Positions 1 to 11,447 of a stretch of DNA of 64,000 nucleotides are shown here, piece by piece. The DNA is from Neoscytalidium dimidiatum (taxonomy: Eukaryota; Ascomycota; Dothideomycetes; Botryosphaeriales; Botryosphaeriaceae): the NCBI GenBank assembly GCA_037367355.1, contig CM074697.1:744001-808000 (forward strand), read 5' to 3'. The position numbers were made by a program, and so were the translations under genes. Under the pieces are notes generated by a model that worked only from the letters and a program-made list of their open reading frames with translations, did not search any database and was not told where the DNA came from. How positions within the stretch are numbered: the first letter of the stretch is position 1; each line of letters starts with the position of its first letter.

Positions 1-3000
1 AGCATACTGGACAACGACCTCTGAGGCCGAGCCGTGAAGGGACCCCAGACCTATCAGGTATTCAAGGAGGCCCTTCTCCCGTTGTACAAAGCAATCTCAC
101 CAGGTTGCCCATTCGTCATCGGCGTCAGACGTCTTCCGGATCCGGAATATCACCCTTGAGTGCCGACACTTCCAGGAGGCCATCATTCAGCACGTCTCCG
201 AACCCGAGCGTTGGATCGACCTTCTCGCCAGTCTCAGCCCATGTTTCGACTACCAGAGGTACCACGCCAGATCAACAACACGAAGACAAGAAAAGCTCTT
301 CTGTTCCTCCAAGTCCGAATAAAGGAACATCCAGATTCGGCTTCTTTTCGAAGAGGACAAAGTCTGAGGGGGCACCTGCTGCTCCTCGCAAGGAAAAGAA
401 ACTTGTTCGCAAGGGGCCAATGGCAGGAACTGGTCATGAAGGGTATGGAAAGTATGGCGCTGGTCGTGGTCGGAGTACAAGCGCTACCAGCGTCGCCTCG
501 AGCTACGGTCGATCTGCAAGCCAAGACAGCATCGCAAGTAATGGCGCAACGCGACCACCGGCGAGTCGCAAGAGCAGTTTGAAGAGTGAACAAGAGATGG
601 ATGGGTTTCTCAGGGACCGCCTCAACCCAAGAGTGTTGCGGGGTGAGGGCAGTGCCGCCTCGAGCGTAGGCGCTAATTCCGAGGGGGATCGCAGCGCCAC
701 CAGCTTGGATTCTGTTAAAGACCGTTCAGAGATGACCTCTCGCAACGATTCCTCGGTCTCTGTAGTTCAATCAGGGAGACCAAGCGCAGAGAACAAAAGG
801 CCATCATTACTGCCATCTGCAATGGCCGACCCTGGTCGTGGCTCGTCACCTTTCAGAGTCGCGGGCGTTCCGGGAACCGTCCGTCGTCCGATCAGCAGCG
901 AGTCGAACCTGTCCGTCAACCTGATGCCATCTTCCATGCAACAAGGCGTTGGTCACGGTCAAATTTACGGGCAAGCATCAGCTGCAACCTCCGCCTCCGA
1001 AGATTTGTCTGGAGGAAGACAAGAGAACAAGTTGAGGAAGAAGAAGGAACCGGAGAGCAAACCAAGTCGGAAGTGGAATTTCTTCCAGCGTGCTCAGTCT
1101 GCACCCAAGCCTGAACCAAAGCCGCTGCCGCTGCCTGCGCAACAGATGCAAGCAGTCATCTCTGGGCCTCTTCCGTCCAGATCTGTCGCGCACTATGCAA
1201 TCGATGATCCACAGGGGCAGGTCAATTTGGAAGAATTACATAACCTCATGGAAGAAGCGGAACGACTAGGTTACGAGTCCTCGGGTTCGCGACCACCTTC
1301 TCTACACCGCTCCAGCATTCAGTCCAGGAGACACGGCGACTCTATTCTTCTTCCTTCACCTCCCGTCTTCAGTAGGCCGTTCGGTGAACCTTCTCGTCCA
1401 GCTTCGCCCAAGGTGTTCTTGCACAAAGCTGGGATCCCTAAACCAGTCGATTCTACCTCTGCGTCTCAAAGCGCTCGGGCTAATTCTGAAGCCACGGAAC
1501 CTGTCACTCCTGCACCCGTAGAAGTGGCTCAATCCGCTACCACCGAGGCTCCGGGTTCTGAGATCGAGAGCAGGGCGGCTCCTGCAGCTAGCCCTCCGCC
1601 ACGTCCCAGTCGACTCCAGCAAGTTGGTCGCATTCCTCAAGTTGTCTCTTCAAGAGATCGCAGGCGCGATCTGTCACAGCAGTCGTTCTCGCGACCATTT
1701 GTACCGGCGTTGCCTCCAGCTGTTACCCATCTAGAGCAGATACCTCAGAATGCGCCTCTCGACCTCTCGCCAGCGAAGCGGCAAGATGCGCCCGGTGTCG
1801 AAATTGCCTCGGCACGACTTGAACAGGATACCATGCCACAACCCTTGTCCGCTGAGCAGGTCACTACCCCGGATGTGAACACCGATGGCGCCACTGAATT
1901 TTTCTCCTTTCCACCTCGCAAGTACTCCGAGCTTTCCTATACGAGCAGTTCTGGCGTTTCCAGCTTCCCACCGTCGACTGCCGTTATTCCCGCTCCTGAA
2001 GCCCCGCCGCAGGAAGACGAGGTTTGGAATGAATACGACGACCTAATTGATGAGGTTCTGTCGTCCCCTGAGTCGCACGCGACCAAGCGGAAAGACCGTA
2101 CCATCAAGCGCCGATCTAGGGCTAGTGCCGCTTTGCAGGATCAGCAGCCCCCGCTGCTCCTCCAGCAATTAGGAGATGCTGGGGATAGGACTACGGTTTT
2201 CGAAGAAGATATTTCCCCCCGGACTTCCGTGCAGGTCCGTAACTCTACCGCAGCGTCCGTGCACTTAAGGCGCTCTCGCCTTCTCGCAGCGTTCCAATCT
2301 CTGGCAACACCATCTACTGCAGGGACCAATTCGGAGTTTCCTCGAGATGAAACTGGGCGTGATCATAGTTTGATTGATCCGCAGTCCAGCAGGCTGAGTC
2401 TCCCGTCCATGCGTTTGAGCTTAAATTCTGTTCAAGAAGGATCTGCACCCTCTCATGATCAGAAGCCTGACGAACAAGATACTGCTCCCCGACAACCCAA
2501 CGCAGAACCAGCTCAAGTGGATCCGGTCAAACCTCGCGTGCGCTTTCGCGATTCTCGCCTGATCGAGATGGCAGAAAATACCAAAGAGGGTCTAGCCTCA
2601 ATGGCGGAACTGAGATATGGTGCATTGATGGTTAGCAAGTGGCTATCGTTCGGAAGAGTGCTGTTCAGTCCGGCCCACTTTGAGCTCAAGAACAGTGTCG
2701 AAGACCGGATCTTGGTCATTGACGGTCTTGGCCAGGGTAAGTTCGGAACAGATGTTTCTATGTTAAAATTGGCTAACGGATGGCTAGATTGGTCCTATTA
2801 CTGCGCTCTTACGTATTCCACTGCTCAAGTTTACTACATCAGCGCCATACCTGGCAACTCCTCGGTCCAGCCTGGACCTGTCGCTCCTGCTCCCAACTAT
2901 CGTCAAATTCATCATCCTGACCTGATGGCGCCCTTCCCATTTCCCAAGGGCTTCTTTGCAACTGTTGTGTTCCGTTTCCCGACCGCCGCCCCCGAAGCTG

Positions 3001-3602
3001 TCTACCGTGCCGCCATTTCAGAGTGTAAGCGCGTGCTCCGTCCGGGTGGTCATCTTGAAGTCAGCGTACTGGATCTGGACTTGGTCAACATGGGCAACAG
3101 AGCTAGGAGGGCCGTGAGAGATTTGAAGATGCGCTTGCAGCAGACGGATCCGGAGATCTGCCTGATGAACGCGAGCGACGCCTTTCAACGTCTGATCGGG
3201 CGACGCGGATTCGAGAACCTGAGCCGCTGCATCGTCGGCGTACCTGCGGCCGGCAAGATGCCCAAGAGCGTGGACTTGACAAATCAGGCCGGCAGTACCA
3301 ATTGCACAAACGGACTTCCTAACCAAGCGCGGTTTGGCGACCTCGTTGCTACGTCAGGCAAGGAAGAGGGCTCGTCATCATCGGATGATGGCATCTCGAA
3401 AATGGTTTCGCGCGTCGGTCGATGGTGGTACTCGAGATGCTACGAGAGCATGGTTGTGCAGCCGGACGGTGACCTTAGCCAGAACATCTGGTCAGACGAT
3501 GCACTGCTGCACGAGTGCGAGAAGAGGCACACCAGCTTTCGTTTACTCATCTGCTACGCGCAGAAACCGACTGTTACGAGGAGGAGGACCGTGAGTGTCT
3601 GA
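1..3602 (+). CDS. Methyltransferase-domain protein, Ser/Pro-rich N-terminus (5' partial)
   Basis: The frame is open to the first base of the window (frame 3), so the true start lies upstream; the first possible initiator inside is only a TTG at 105. The first ~800 residues are disordered, rich in Ser, Pro, Arg and Gln, typical of fungal scaffold-like regions. The last ~300 residues hold a class I SAM-methyltransferase-like fold: a VIDGLGQ glycine strand, then DWSYYCALTY, then a type-11-like ECKRVLRPGGHLEVSVLDLD strand. A 51-bp intron at 2737-2787 (GTAAGT...GCTAAC...AG, phase 1) has no stop, so unspliced reading adds 17 residues inside the conserved domain; removing it restores GLGQDWSYY. The C-terminus ends RRRTVSV. 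Substrate unknown. I infer a non-metabolic, possibly regulatory methyltransferase; related proteins are common in Pezizomycotina. Confidence 0.85.
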   Translation, partial: HTGQRPLRPSREGTPDLSGIQGGPSPVVQSNLTRLPIRHRRQTSSGSGISPLSADTSRRPSFSTSPNPSVGSTFSPVSAHVSTTRGTTPDQQHEDKKSSSVPPSPNKGTSRFGFFSKRTKSEGAPAAPRKEKKLVRKGPMAGTGHEGYGKYGAGRGRSTSATSVASSYGRSASQDSIASNGATRPPASRKSSLKSEQEMDGFLRDRLNPRVLRGEGSAASSVGANSEGDRSATSLDSVKDRSEMTSRNDSSVSVVQSGRPSAENKRPSLLPSAMADPGRGSSPFRVAGVPGTVRRPISSESNLSVNLMPSSMQQGVGHGQIYGQASAATSASEDLSGGRQENKLRKKKEPESKPSRKWNFFQRAQSAPKPEPKPLPLPAQQMQAVISGPLPSRSVAHYAIDDPQGQVNLEELHNLMEEAERLGYESSGSRPPSLHRSSIQSRRHGDSILLPSPPVFSRPFGEPSRPASPKVFLHKAGIPKPVDSTSASQSARANSEATEPVTPAPVEVAQSATTEAPGSEIESRAAPAASPPPRPSRLQQVGRIPQVVSSRDRRRDLSQQSFSRPFVPALPPAVTHLEQIPQNAPLDLSPAKRQDAPGVEIASARLEQDTMPQPLSAEQVTTPDVNTDGATEFFSFPPRKYSELSYTSSSGVSSFPPSTAVIPAPEAPPQEDEVWNEYDDLIDEVLSSPESHATKRKDRTIKRRSRASAALQDQQPPLLLQQLGDAGDRTTVFEEDISPRTSVQVRNSTAASVHLRRSRLLAAFQSLATPSTAGTNSEFPRDETGRDHSLIDPQSSRLSLPSMRLSLNSVQEGSAPSHDQKPDEQDTAPRQPNAEPAQVDPVKPRVRFRDSRLIEMAENTKEGLASMAELRYGALMVSKWLSFGRVLFSPAHFELKNSVEDRILVIDGLGQGKFGTDVSMLKLANGWLDWSYYCALTYSTAQVYYISAIPGNSSVQPGPVAPAPNYRQIHHPDLMAPFPFPKGFFATVVFRFPTAAPEAVYRAAISECKRVLRPGGHLEVSVLDLDLVNMGNRARRAVRDLKMRLQQTDPEICLMNASDAFQRLIGRRGFENLSRCIVGVPAAGKMPKSVDLTNQAGSTNCTNGLPNQARFGDLVATSGKEEGSSSSDDGISKMVSRVGRWWYSRCYESMVVQPDGDLSQNIWSDDALLHECEKRHTSFRLLICYAQKPTVTRRRTVSV

Positions 3603-4757
3603 TTTCTCAACGTCGTAACACACGCGGCTTTCCGCTCTCCGACCCTCGTATCACACGGCTGGCAGGCGAGAACCTATCGTATTCCTTGTTTCACTGTCCC
3701 CCTTGTCTCTTGTTTTACTCACGCATCGTTACGTTTTGCTGCGTTTTAGCGAGTTTATTTGCTTTTTCTTGCGTTGTGTCGTTTCTTCGTCTCGTGTTTT
3801 CCTCTCATTTTTTCATAGCAGGCGACTGCTTCAAGGGCGGCACTTCTGTTGACCGTTTGGTTGGTTGTTCAAGATTGGCACACACTATTATGTGGGGGCG
3901 CGAGCCTCTTTTCTCACATCACTTACCGCGGATCCTCCTCGACACTCCTCAATACCCATCCGACCAACATACCCACACCATCACGACAGATCATGAAGCT
4001 TCGATGTACAGATTGGATCATGAGCACACATATATACTCCCAACACCACCAAAAAGGGAAAGGAGGGATGACGACGAGAAGGGATGACGACGAGACGGAC
4101 GATTAATCTTCCAAAAATTTCTGGAGAAATCAAGAAGTACGAAGGTCGATATGATACGTGGGGAAGGTAATACGTTTTTAATGGGGAGGAAATTTCCTTT
4201 TTCTCTTGTTTTCTTCTCTTCTACATAACACATCTCTCTTTCTCTGCGTTTGGGACCATGCTGGTTGTGGACAGGGCAGGAAGGGTAGCTCTTATCAGGG
4301 ATCCTCTATTTGGGAGATGGGAGGTAATGGCGTTGGGAAAGGGAGAATACCCCCGTGTTGTTTATATCGAAGCAGTGGAGGCGAGGCGGAATGACGAAGG
4401 AATGGATTGGATGGCTGTGCTGGTACACCTGCCCGCACAAGGGGATGATGCTCGGGGCCTGTATGTAGAGAAATGGGGAAAATGTTTCGAAAAATTCGCT
4501 CTCGTCCTCCGCGCTCATTCGAACGCCAGTTTCTGGGGGCCATGCCATACCGTTATGCGTATGCTCTGCGTTGCTCCAGACGTGAATGGGCTGTACGATC
4601 CGCCATTTGACGCCAGCCACAGAACCACTCTCCTCTACAGGCGGCAAGGGTGATTGTTAGGGTTGGTTCCATGTTGTGTCTGGGGATTAAAGCGATGGTG
4701 GGAGCGACGGTGACGGCGAAGTATGGGCGCGGGCGCTGGTGGACTGGTATATAAACC
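3603..4757. other. 3' flank of methyltransferase gene; mostly non-coding
   Basis: T-rich sequence follows the methyltransferase stop (3660-3830), consistent with a 3' UTR. A 15-bp direct duplication, GGGATGACGACGAGA, occurs twice around 4067-4098. One ORF is listed separately at 4258. Confidence 0.5.
4258..4653 (+). CDS. Hypothetical 131-aa ORF
   Basis: A single-exon ORF starting at an ATG in reasonable context (gggaccATGc). It begins MLVVDRAGRVALIRDPLFG and has no motif I recognise. The opening is vaguely reminiscent of a Nudix strand, but no Nudix box follows. It lies between the methyltransferase 3' flank and the minisatellite. It could be a chance frame in moderately GC-rich sequence, so it is listed only as a possibility. 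Confidence 0.2.
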   Translation: MLVVDRAGRVALIRDPLFGRWEVMALGKGEYPRVVYIEAVEARRNDEGMDWMAVLVHLPAQGDDARGLYVEKWGKCFEKFALVLRAHSNASFWGPCHTVMRMLCVAPDVNGLYDPPFDASHRTTLLYRRQG

Positions 4758-4758
4758 T

Positions 4759-5192
4759 ATTGAGAGGTCTATTGAGGTATCTATTGATGTGTTCATTGAG
4801 GTATCTATTAAGGTGTCTATTGAGGTGTCTATTAAGGTATTCATTGAGGTGTCTATTAAGGTGTCTATTGATGTGTTCATTGAGGTATCTATTGAGGTGT
4901 CTATTGAGGTGTCTATTGAGGTGTCTATTAAGGTATTTATTGAGGTGTCTATTGAGAGGTTTATTGAGATCTATTGAAGAGCTTATTGAGAGGTCTATTG
5001 AAGAGCTTATTAAGAGATATATTGAAGAGCTTATTAAGAGATCTATTGAGCCATCTGTTAAGCCGCCTATTGAGAGATCCGCCTAGTAAGAGGTCTATTG
5101 AGGTGTCTATTAAACTGTCTATGGAGAGGTCTATTAAGATGTCTATAAAATAGCCTATTGAGCCACCTAACAAGCCGCCTATTGAGGGGCTG
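4759..5192. repeat. Minisatellite, ~36 copies of a 12-bp unit
   Basis: The core unit is ATTGAGGTGTCT, with variants such as ATTAAGGTATTC, ATTGATGTGTTC and, in the second half, ATTGAAGAGCTT and ATTGAGCCGCCT-like forms. Units 3-9 and 10-16 repeat the same variant order (each block opens ATTGATGTGTTC ATTGAGGTATCT), giving a higher-order period of about 84 bp. One 10-bp unit near 4964 breaks the phase. Because the unit is a multiple of three, frames on both strands stay open and yield tetrapeptide repeats such as IEVS, LLRC and DTSI. I do not take these as coding. Confidence 0.95.
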
Positions 5193-8100
5193 AGTAAGGT
5201 ACTAGTAGACTGACCTGGTAATTCTAGTCATCTGACGGGTCGACAGATTTTTCCACTTCTCTCCAAGAGACAACAAAAGATCTTCCTTATTGTCTTGAAC
5301 TGAAATCGACCCACAGCCATCACATACACAGCAGTTACTTGGGCTGGCGTGTGGGATGAGCAACGCTGCTTCTTGTACTATCATACCCTCATACAAAGTA
5401 GTGAGAAGGGGGGTGAGGCTGGGTGACTGAGATGGAGACGTGAGCTTCTATTTCTGCTGGCTACTATTGCGATTACAGCCAATAGCGCATACTAACGAAA
5501 GACTATATTCTCTCGTGAGCACTTTTTTTTTTTTGGCACATCCTTAACGACTTAACGATTGGATATTTGGACTAAGTATAAATTGAATAGGCCTGGTGCG
5601 CGATAGAGCATGTTTACGATGGCCATTTAACCGGATTCGATGAAAACGCACAGGGCATTCCTTGGAACCCTAATTGAGGAGTTGGCTCAATTTGAATTAT
5701 TGGGCGGAATAAATTGACATTAGTGGAATGAATGGAGGGGTATGGAAGCGACGATGAGGCGGCTATACAAGTTTACTGTTTTAAATTTTTTTTTTTGTTT
5801 TTGCAGCTTTCGGTGAGGCTGAATACCATCGACAGATTGTGTGCTGCTCGATTATTCGTTAAGAATCAGTGGCTCTGCCGGTCAGCTGTGCCTCCACGTC
5901 TTCGAACTTGACTCCGGGCATTTCTTCCCCTCGCGGGCTCCGCCTGACTACGGATCAGCTTGAAAAGATGCTGAGAAACTCTGTCGACTACTTTAACCAG
6001 TTGGTGCCTTTTGGCACTTCACATATATCCATTCAGGCCTGCTTCTTATCTCTTTTTCCCCTATAAAATGCGCATCCGAAGCATTCCTTGCCACTACGGA
6101 ATCTATTCGCTGAAGAAGGATTTGAGGCTTTCATCTATTGTCATCGCTAGTACCGCCTACACCCAAAAAATCAAGTCCTCAAAATACTGAATTATAGCTT
6201 AACAGTTCAGTCGCGGGGCCAAAATTTCTATCGCATTGGGTTGTGGATTGATTTCGGCGGGAAAGAACTGATGGGCTCTGGGAAAGAGCTCGGGTGTCAG
6301 ATTAACAAGGAGAGAACACAGCAGGCTCCCGACGCGCATTTTTTCCGAACCCCTTGAGATGCGTTCAGATGAGCAGAAAAAACCGCCTCCCCTCTGCCGA
6401 AGTGGTACGAATAACTTACCACGAGGTTACCTGCCGTCAGCGGCTTCCAAGCATATCTACCCGCGTGGAGGCTGCAGCCTCACGAAAATCGGAACAGACG
6501 TACATGCATTGCTGGGTCGAGGACAGATTGCCCAGGGCTGGCTATCAGCTATTATAGATGCGGGGTGTCATACGGTGCTGATGTGGCACAAGACGGGTCG
6601 GGGAAGTTCTGGACAAAGAAGGAGATCAGGGCTCGATGGTCAGAAGAGATATCTGGGCTAAATTGGTGTTGCTGTTTGGGGTTCTAGCCGATCACTTGGA
6701 TGCGACGGTGCAACTGCCTATCAAGAAACGTTCTGGTCGTCTGCGGTGATAATGACGTCTGAGTGGGGACTTCATGACGGAAGAACGACGGAAGAGGGTA
6801 CATGAAAGGTCAGATCAAATGATCGCAGTAGATGAGGGTGAAGGGATGAAGAGTTCCTAGTCTTTCAAGTCGTAAAGAGCTCTCACGCGAGCAAGACGGA
6901 GAAGTGGTTCTTGGCGATTCGACCCAATGTGGGGCATGGCGCAAATAAATGTAGGTACCGGTGTACTTGCCGGCGAAGATTGTGGGCCACCAGCATTGCG
7001 GAGAGGGTGGAGGTGGGAAGGATTTTTCCATGGACGGATGAAGGTCGAAACTAAACGAAACAAAGCTGATACCTTGGTTGAATCTAGAATTGGGCCTGAA
7101 CAGGTACGGATGGCGGACACGAGTCGTGAGTTTAATCTGGAAGGCCGGGTAGACGTGCAGATCAGGCCCTGAACCCTTAATGTATAGTTGCAGATCCTAA
7201 ACGTTAAAAGGTCGAGCCATGGGCGAATGGCATCGTGGTTGAGTGCTTTGTAAGAGGGTGGAAGAGGGCGCGCTCATTTTTCTCATCAGATGACAGGTCG
7301 TTGAGAGGCTGGATGTTGGTGGCTGTTGATCTCTCTGGCGCGCCGCAGCCGGCGCAGGCGTTTCGAAACAATCCAGGTGGCTTGCATGTTCTCCAACGCA
7401 TATTCCGCCCACAACGGCACCAGTGTGGCGGCGATCTCAGCTCGGCCGTTGAGGGCTGTTTGCTGGGCGGCTCCCACCAACTACACGCGTGAGCAAAACT
7501 CAGCCAATAATAGCAGTGCAGAAGAATATATTAACAAGTCACGCGATTCGTTTGCACTTGCTTCATGGGCGTGGAGAAGGCTCCACTGGCAGGATACCGG
7601 GCGAGACCGGTCACGATTGCAGTGGCCCTCGGGCATTCAACCCCTCGGCTTCTCACTGGATGGCTGAAACGGCTGCACCAAGCCGTATGCGGAACGGACA
7701 CAGGCGCGCTTCTCGCATTCTTCCATGGCCCAATTGCCGGTTTGCTGGTCGGGAGGCACGCGGCGACGGCAGCTGGAGTGCAGCTAGCGGAAGATTTGGG
7801 AGGCCCACGATTGCCGACGATGGGGGACAGCGGCAGCTGGCGGGTGATCAACACCAAAGATCGATGGTTACGCTGACCCGCAGCTGCGGGCCGTCGGAAT
7901 GGATGGGGCGGGATGGTCGGTGTGATTCTAAGGTCGCCTGCGCAGTGAGGAGCGATGCTGTGCGACAGAGTTTTTCGAGGAAAGCTGTCCTCCAACTGAC
8001 TCAACTGAAGCGACTCAGGTTGCTGCATCTGTCATTGATCGAAGGGATGTCGGCGGAAGTGTGGAGCTAAATTTGGGCGGCGCTTCCCCTTGTGGATGCG

Positions 8101-8251
8101 TCGTTCCAACTTTATTCGCGGCGGGCCTTGGGCTGAGATGAGAGATGTGAGCAGCGTTGCACGGCAGCATCGGGAAAGACTTGACGGCCAGAGGCACTGT
8201 CGGTTGGTGGACTGATCCAGGCTGCGGAGCGGTCGGGTCTTTTTCTTGTCG

Positions 8252-8289
8252 CCGTCGTCGTCGTCGTCGTCGTCAGTGCTGCTGCTGCT
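8252..8289. repeat. Trinucleotide microsatellites (GTC)n and (GCT)n
   Basis: About seven GTC/CGT units run directly into about four GCT units within the G-rich upstream region of the MFS gene. It is non-coding as far as can be seen. Confidence 0.8.
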
Positions 8290-9114
8290 ACTGACGCCGG
8301 CCCAGCTGGGCTGCTGGCTGCTGGCTGCATGTGGTGAGCAGGGCGTCAAGAATGCTCCGGCGTCCGAGGAGGGTCTCGTGAGACGTCCTGGTTGTCGGCG
8401 ACGGCCCGTGTTTCCAGCCCGGTTGATTGTGGTCCGTCGCTCGCTGGAACAAGTGCCGGGCATCGGGAGAGCGGCATGGCGGCAATGACGGCAGAGCGGC
8501 GAGGCTCCTGAATGCGGCGCGGTTTTACGGGCGACGAGCGGTGCTCTGGTTGGATGCAGGCTGGAGTTGCTGGCCGGCGGATGAATTGCGCGCTTGCTTC
8601 CCTCCGCGCCGCCGCCTCTCCACCTCCACTCTCCACACCCGCTCACCCGCCTCCACACCCAGACGCCCGCCCAGCCAATGCCAGCCGGCTGCCTGACAGA
8701 GGCTGATCCGCGCCGCCGGTTCAATGCTCACTCTACCGTGCCTCGCTCCGCGCCTCGCTCCGTTCTCGTCCTGTCCTGTGTACGCCCGGCGCTCAGGGCT
8801 CGCCGCGCCTCACTCGCCCTCCCTCTCGTCATTCTCGACGCTGGACGTCTCGGTGGCGCGATTGACTCTGGCCCAAAAGCATCGGCCAGACGTTTGGCGG
8901 GCGCGCACGCTTGACACGGACGCTGCATTGCGCAAGGCGGCCGGCGCATTGACGAGAAACGCGCGCAAAACCTGGGAATCGGAGCGGTGCCAGGAAGGGT
9001 AGCCCCTACAGCCTGCCGGGGCTTGGCTTTGGCCCAGCATGAGACGCTGCGCATCCACGCCTCCGCAGGCCCCAGGCCCTGGTCGAGGTCACACCTGCCC
9101 AAGGGATCGCGGCC

Positions 9115-9210
9115 ATGACCGCGCCTCTAGCTCAAGCCCAAGCTCTCGTCAATTTATTGCTACCTGCAGCTGAGACTGCAATCTATCCTGTGGCTGTCCA
9201 ACCCACATGA
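9115..9210 (+). promoter_or_regulatory. Possible upstream ORF of the MFS transporter
   Basis: A 31-codon ATG-to-TGA frame (starts MTAPLAQAQ) ends 184 bp before the transporter ATG. If the transcript starts before 9115 this would be a uORF able to damp translation. The transcription start is not known. Confidence 0.25.
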
Positions 9211-9394
9211 GCCCTATATCTACCCCGGTATGCCCGCCCTACGCCCGCGCGCTACTGCCACGCCAGATCTGATCTCTATGACGCTCGTTTCTTTTTTGCC
9301 ATCATATCTGCTACCATATCTGCCGTCAACATAGTGAACAAGTTCCCAATCTGTCCTGCCGCGAACTCGCTGAAAGCTGCTCCCACCCGTCACC

Positions 9395-11447
9395 ATGGCC
9401 CTCCACCACCAGCCGGTGCAGGACCACGGCTGGGGCACTGGCGTATCACAGGAGGCATACTGCTGGTACGAGAAAGATGACGACCTCCCAACCGTCGCCG
9501 TTGCCAACGTCGCCTTTGCGTCCGCGGAGGCCAAGGCGAAAGTGTTCCCCTGGACTAAGCGCATGTTCCTCGTATGACCTCTGACTCGAACCAAACCCTC
9601 AACTACTAACCACAAAGACAGCTGTACCTTTGCCTTCTCGTCGCCACTGTCAACAGTGTCATTAATGGCTACGACGGCACCCTAATGTCTTCCATCAACT
9701 CCTACCCCCAGTACCGCGAGTATTTCGGATTCGATCCAGTGAAGGGCACACCTACCACTGGTCTGGTATATGCCATCTACCAAATCGGGAACCTAGTAGG
9801 AAGTTTCGCCGCCGGCCCAGCAACCGATTGGAATGGCCGCAAGTGGGGCATGTTCACCGGCGCCGCCATCATTGTGCTCGGAACGGCTCTCCAGGCGACA
9901 TCAACCACCATACCATCCTTCATGGGTGGTCGCTTTACTCTCGGCTTCGGTGTCTCTATCTGTGCGACCGCTGGACCTGCCTACGCCAGTGAAATGGCCC
10001 ACCCGGCATACCGTGGTGTGTTAACAGGCCTGTTCAATACGTTCTGGTATGTTGGAGCTATTCCTGGTACCTTCGTTCCCTACGCCACCAGTTTGCTAGA
10101 CGGTACCGCAGCCTGGCGAATTCCCACATGGTTGCAGATGGTATTTTCGGGCATTGTCGTCCTGGGGTCACCGTGGCTGCCGGAGACGCCCAGGTGGTTG
10201 ATTGCAAATGATCGCCACGAGGAGGCTCTAAATGTCATGGTACGTACATAGTGGCTCGCATGACGGGACAGTGTTCTCTTTTAATGAAATTGAATGCATA
10301 CTTACTCGGCCACAGGCCAAGTATCATGGCGAGGGTAGTCGAGATTCTCCAATCGTTCAGCTCGAGTACAAAGAAATGGTCGAAGACATTTCCATCACCG
10401 GCGCCGACAAGCGATGGTGGGACTACCGTGAGCTCTTCAACAATCGTGAAGTCCGATACCGCACCTTCATCGTCATAACCTTTGCCTTCTTCAGCCAAGT
10501 AAGTCCTCGCCACATAACCCTATCCAGCACAAGCTTTCAGACCCTTTCACCCACCCCTACCAACAGCTACCCATTCCTATCCACCATCACCGCGGCTGGA
10601 ATCGCCTGACTGACTTTTGCCGCAGTGGGTTGGCAACGGACCCATCTCCTATTACTACCCTACTGTCCTCCAGGGCGCCGGCATAACGAACAATCACACT
10701 CGCCTTCTCCTAAACGGCTTCCAAACGCTGATTTCCCTCTCCGGCGCCCTTATCGGCGCCGCGTTCACGGACAAGTGGGGCCGCCGAAAGCAACTCCTAA
10801 CCAGCACCGCGCTCATCACCCTCATCTTCGTCGCCGTGACCGCTCTCAACGCTACGAATATTCTCACCGACCCGAACACAGGTCTGCCCATCACCGACGA
10901 GACCGGAACGCCCATCGCCATCAGCCAGACGCGGTCGAAGGGCGTAATCGCGGTCGTGTTCGTGTTTGGGTTTGTCTACTCAGCGGGCTTCACGCCGCTG
11001 CAGGCACTCTATCCAGTCGAATGCTTGAGGTACGAGAGTAGAGCAAAGGGGATGGCGATGTATAACTTCTTCGTCAACGTGGCGAATTTTTATAATGTGA
11101 GAGCTCCCCTGTCATCTTACTCACCCGCCTTTCTTGGTTGCGTTTGTTCTGACCGATTGAAAAAGACGTTCGTCACCGGCATCGCCTTCACGCATCTGGC
11201 CTGGAAGTACTACTTCCTATTCATTGCGTGGGACAGTCTGCAACTGGTTGTTATCTACTTTACCTACGTCGAGACCAAGCGCAGGACGCTGGAGGAGTTG
11301 ACGGAGATATTCAGGTCCGCGCGGCCGGTGAAGACGAGTTTGGGGACGACGGTCGTGGTGGTGAGGGAGGGGAGGGGTGTGGAGATTGTGGAAGATGAAA
11401 CGGTCAATGGGAAGGAGAGTCGTGAGAGTAGGTGGAGTTGGGAGTGA
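9395..11447 (+). CDS. MFS sugar transporter (LAC12-like sugar porter)
   Basis: Five exons: 9395-9571, 9622-10239, 10316-10498, 10626-11096, 11166-11447, giving about 576 aa. All junctions are phase 0 with GT/AG ends; intron 1 has a CTACTAAC branch site. It is a plasma-membrane proton/sugar symporter of the 12-helix sugar-porter family. Visible signatures are NGYDGTLMSS in helix 1, the motif-A loop DWNGRKWG, PETPRWL after helix 6, DKWGRRK between helices 8 and 9, and VETKRRTLEE after helix 12. The last replaces the usual PETKG. The start ATG is in good context (caccATGGCC). Intron 4 (69 bp) is stopless and in frame, so a retained form would insert 23 residues between helices. The gene is convergent with the P450 gene. 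The substrate cannot be told from sequence. Confidence 0.92.

Larger units (their letters stand above)
5193..9394. other. Gene-free interval upstream of the MFS gene
   Basis: No convincing gene. 5200-7200 is AT-richer, with T-tracts near 5523 and 5787. From about 7300 it becomes GC-rich. It is G-rich on the plus strand to ~8560, then C/T-rich from ~8600 to the MFS start, as expected for a promoter and 5' leader. Trinucleotide runs lie at 8252-8289 (GTC repeats then GCT repeats). Overlapping ORFs here are short and lack domain signatures. Confidence 0.5.

Noticed and set aside
4723..5086. Repeat-encoded proteins (IEVS and LLRC tetrapeptide runs)
   Set aside because: They follow automatically from a 12-bp repeat on either strand; a 10-bp unit breaks the frame and no gene context is present.
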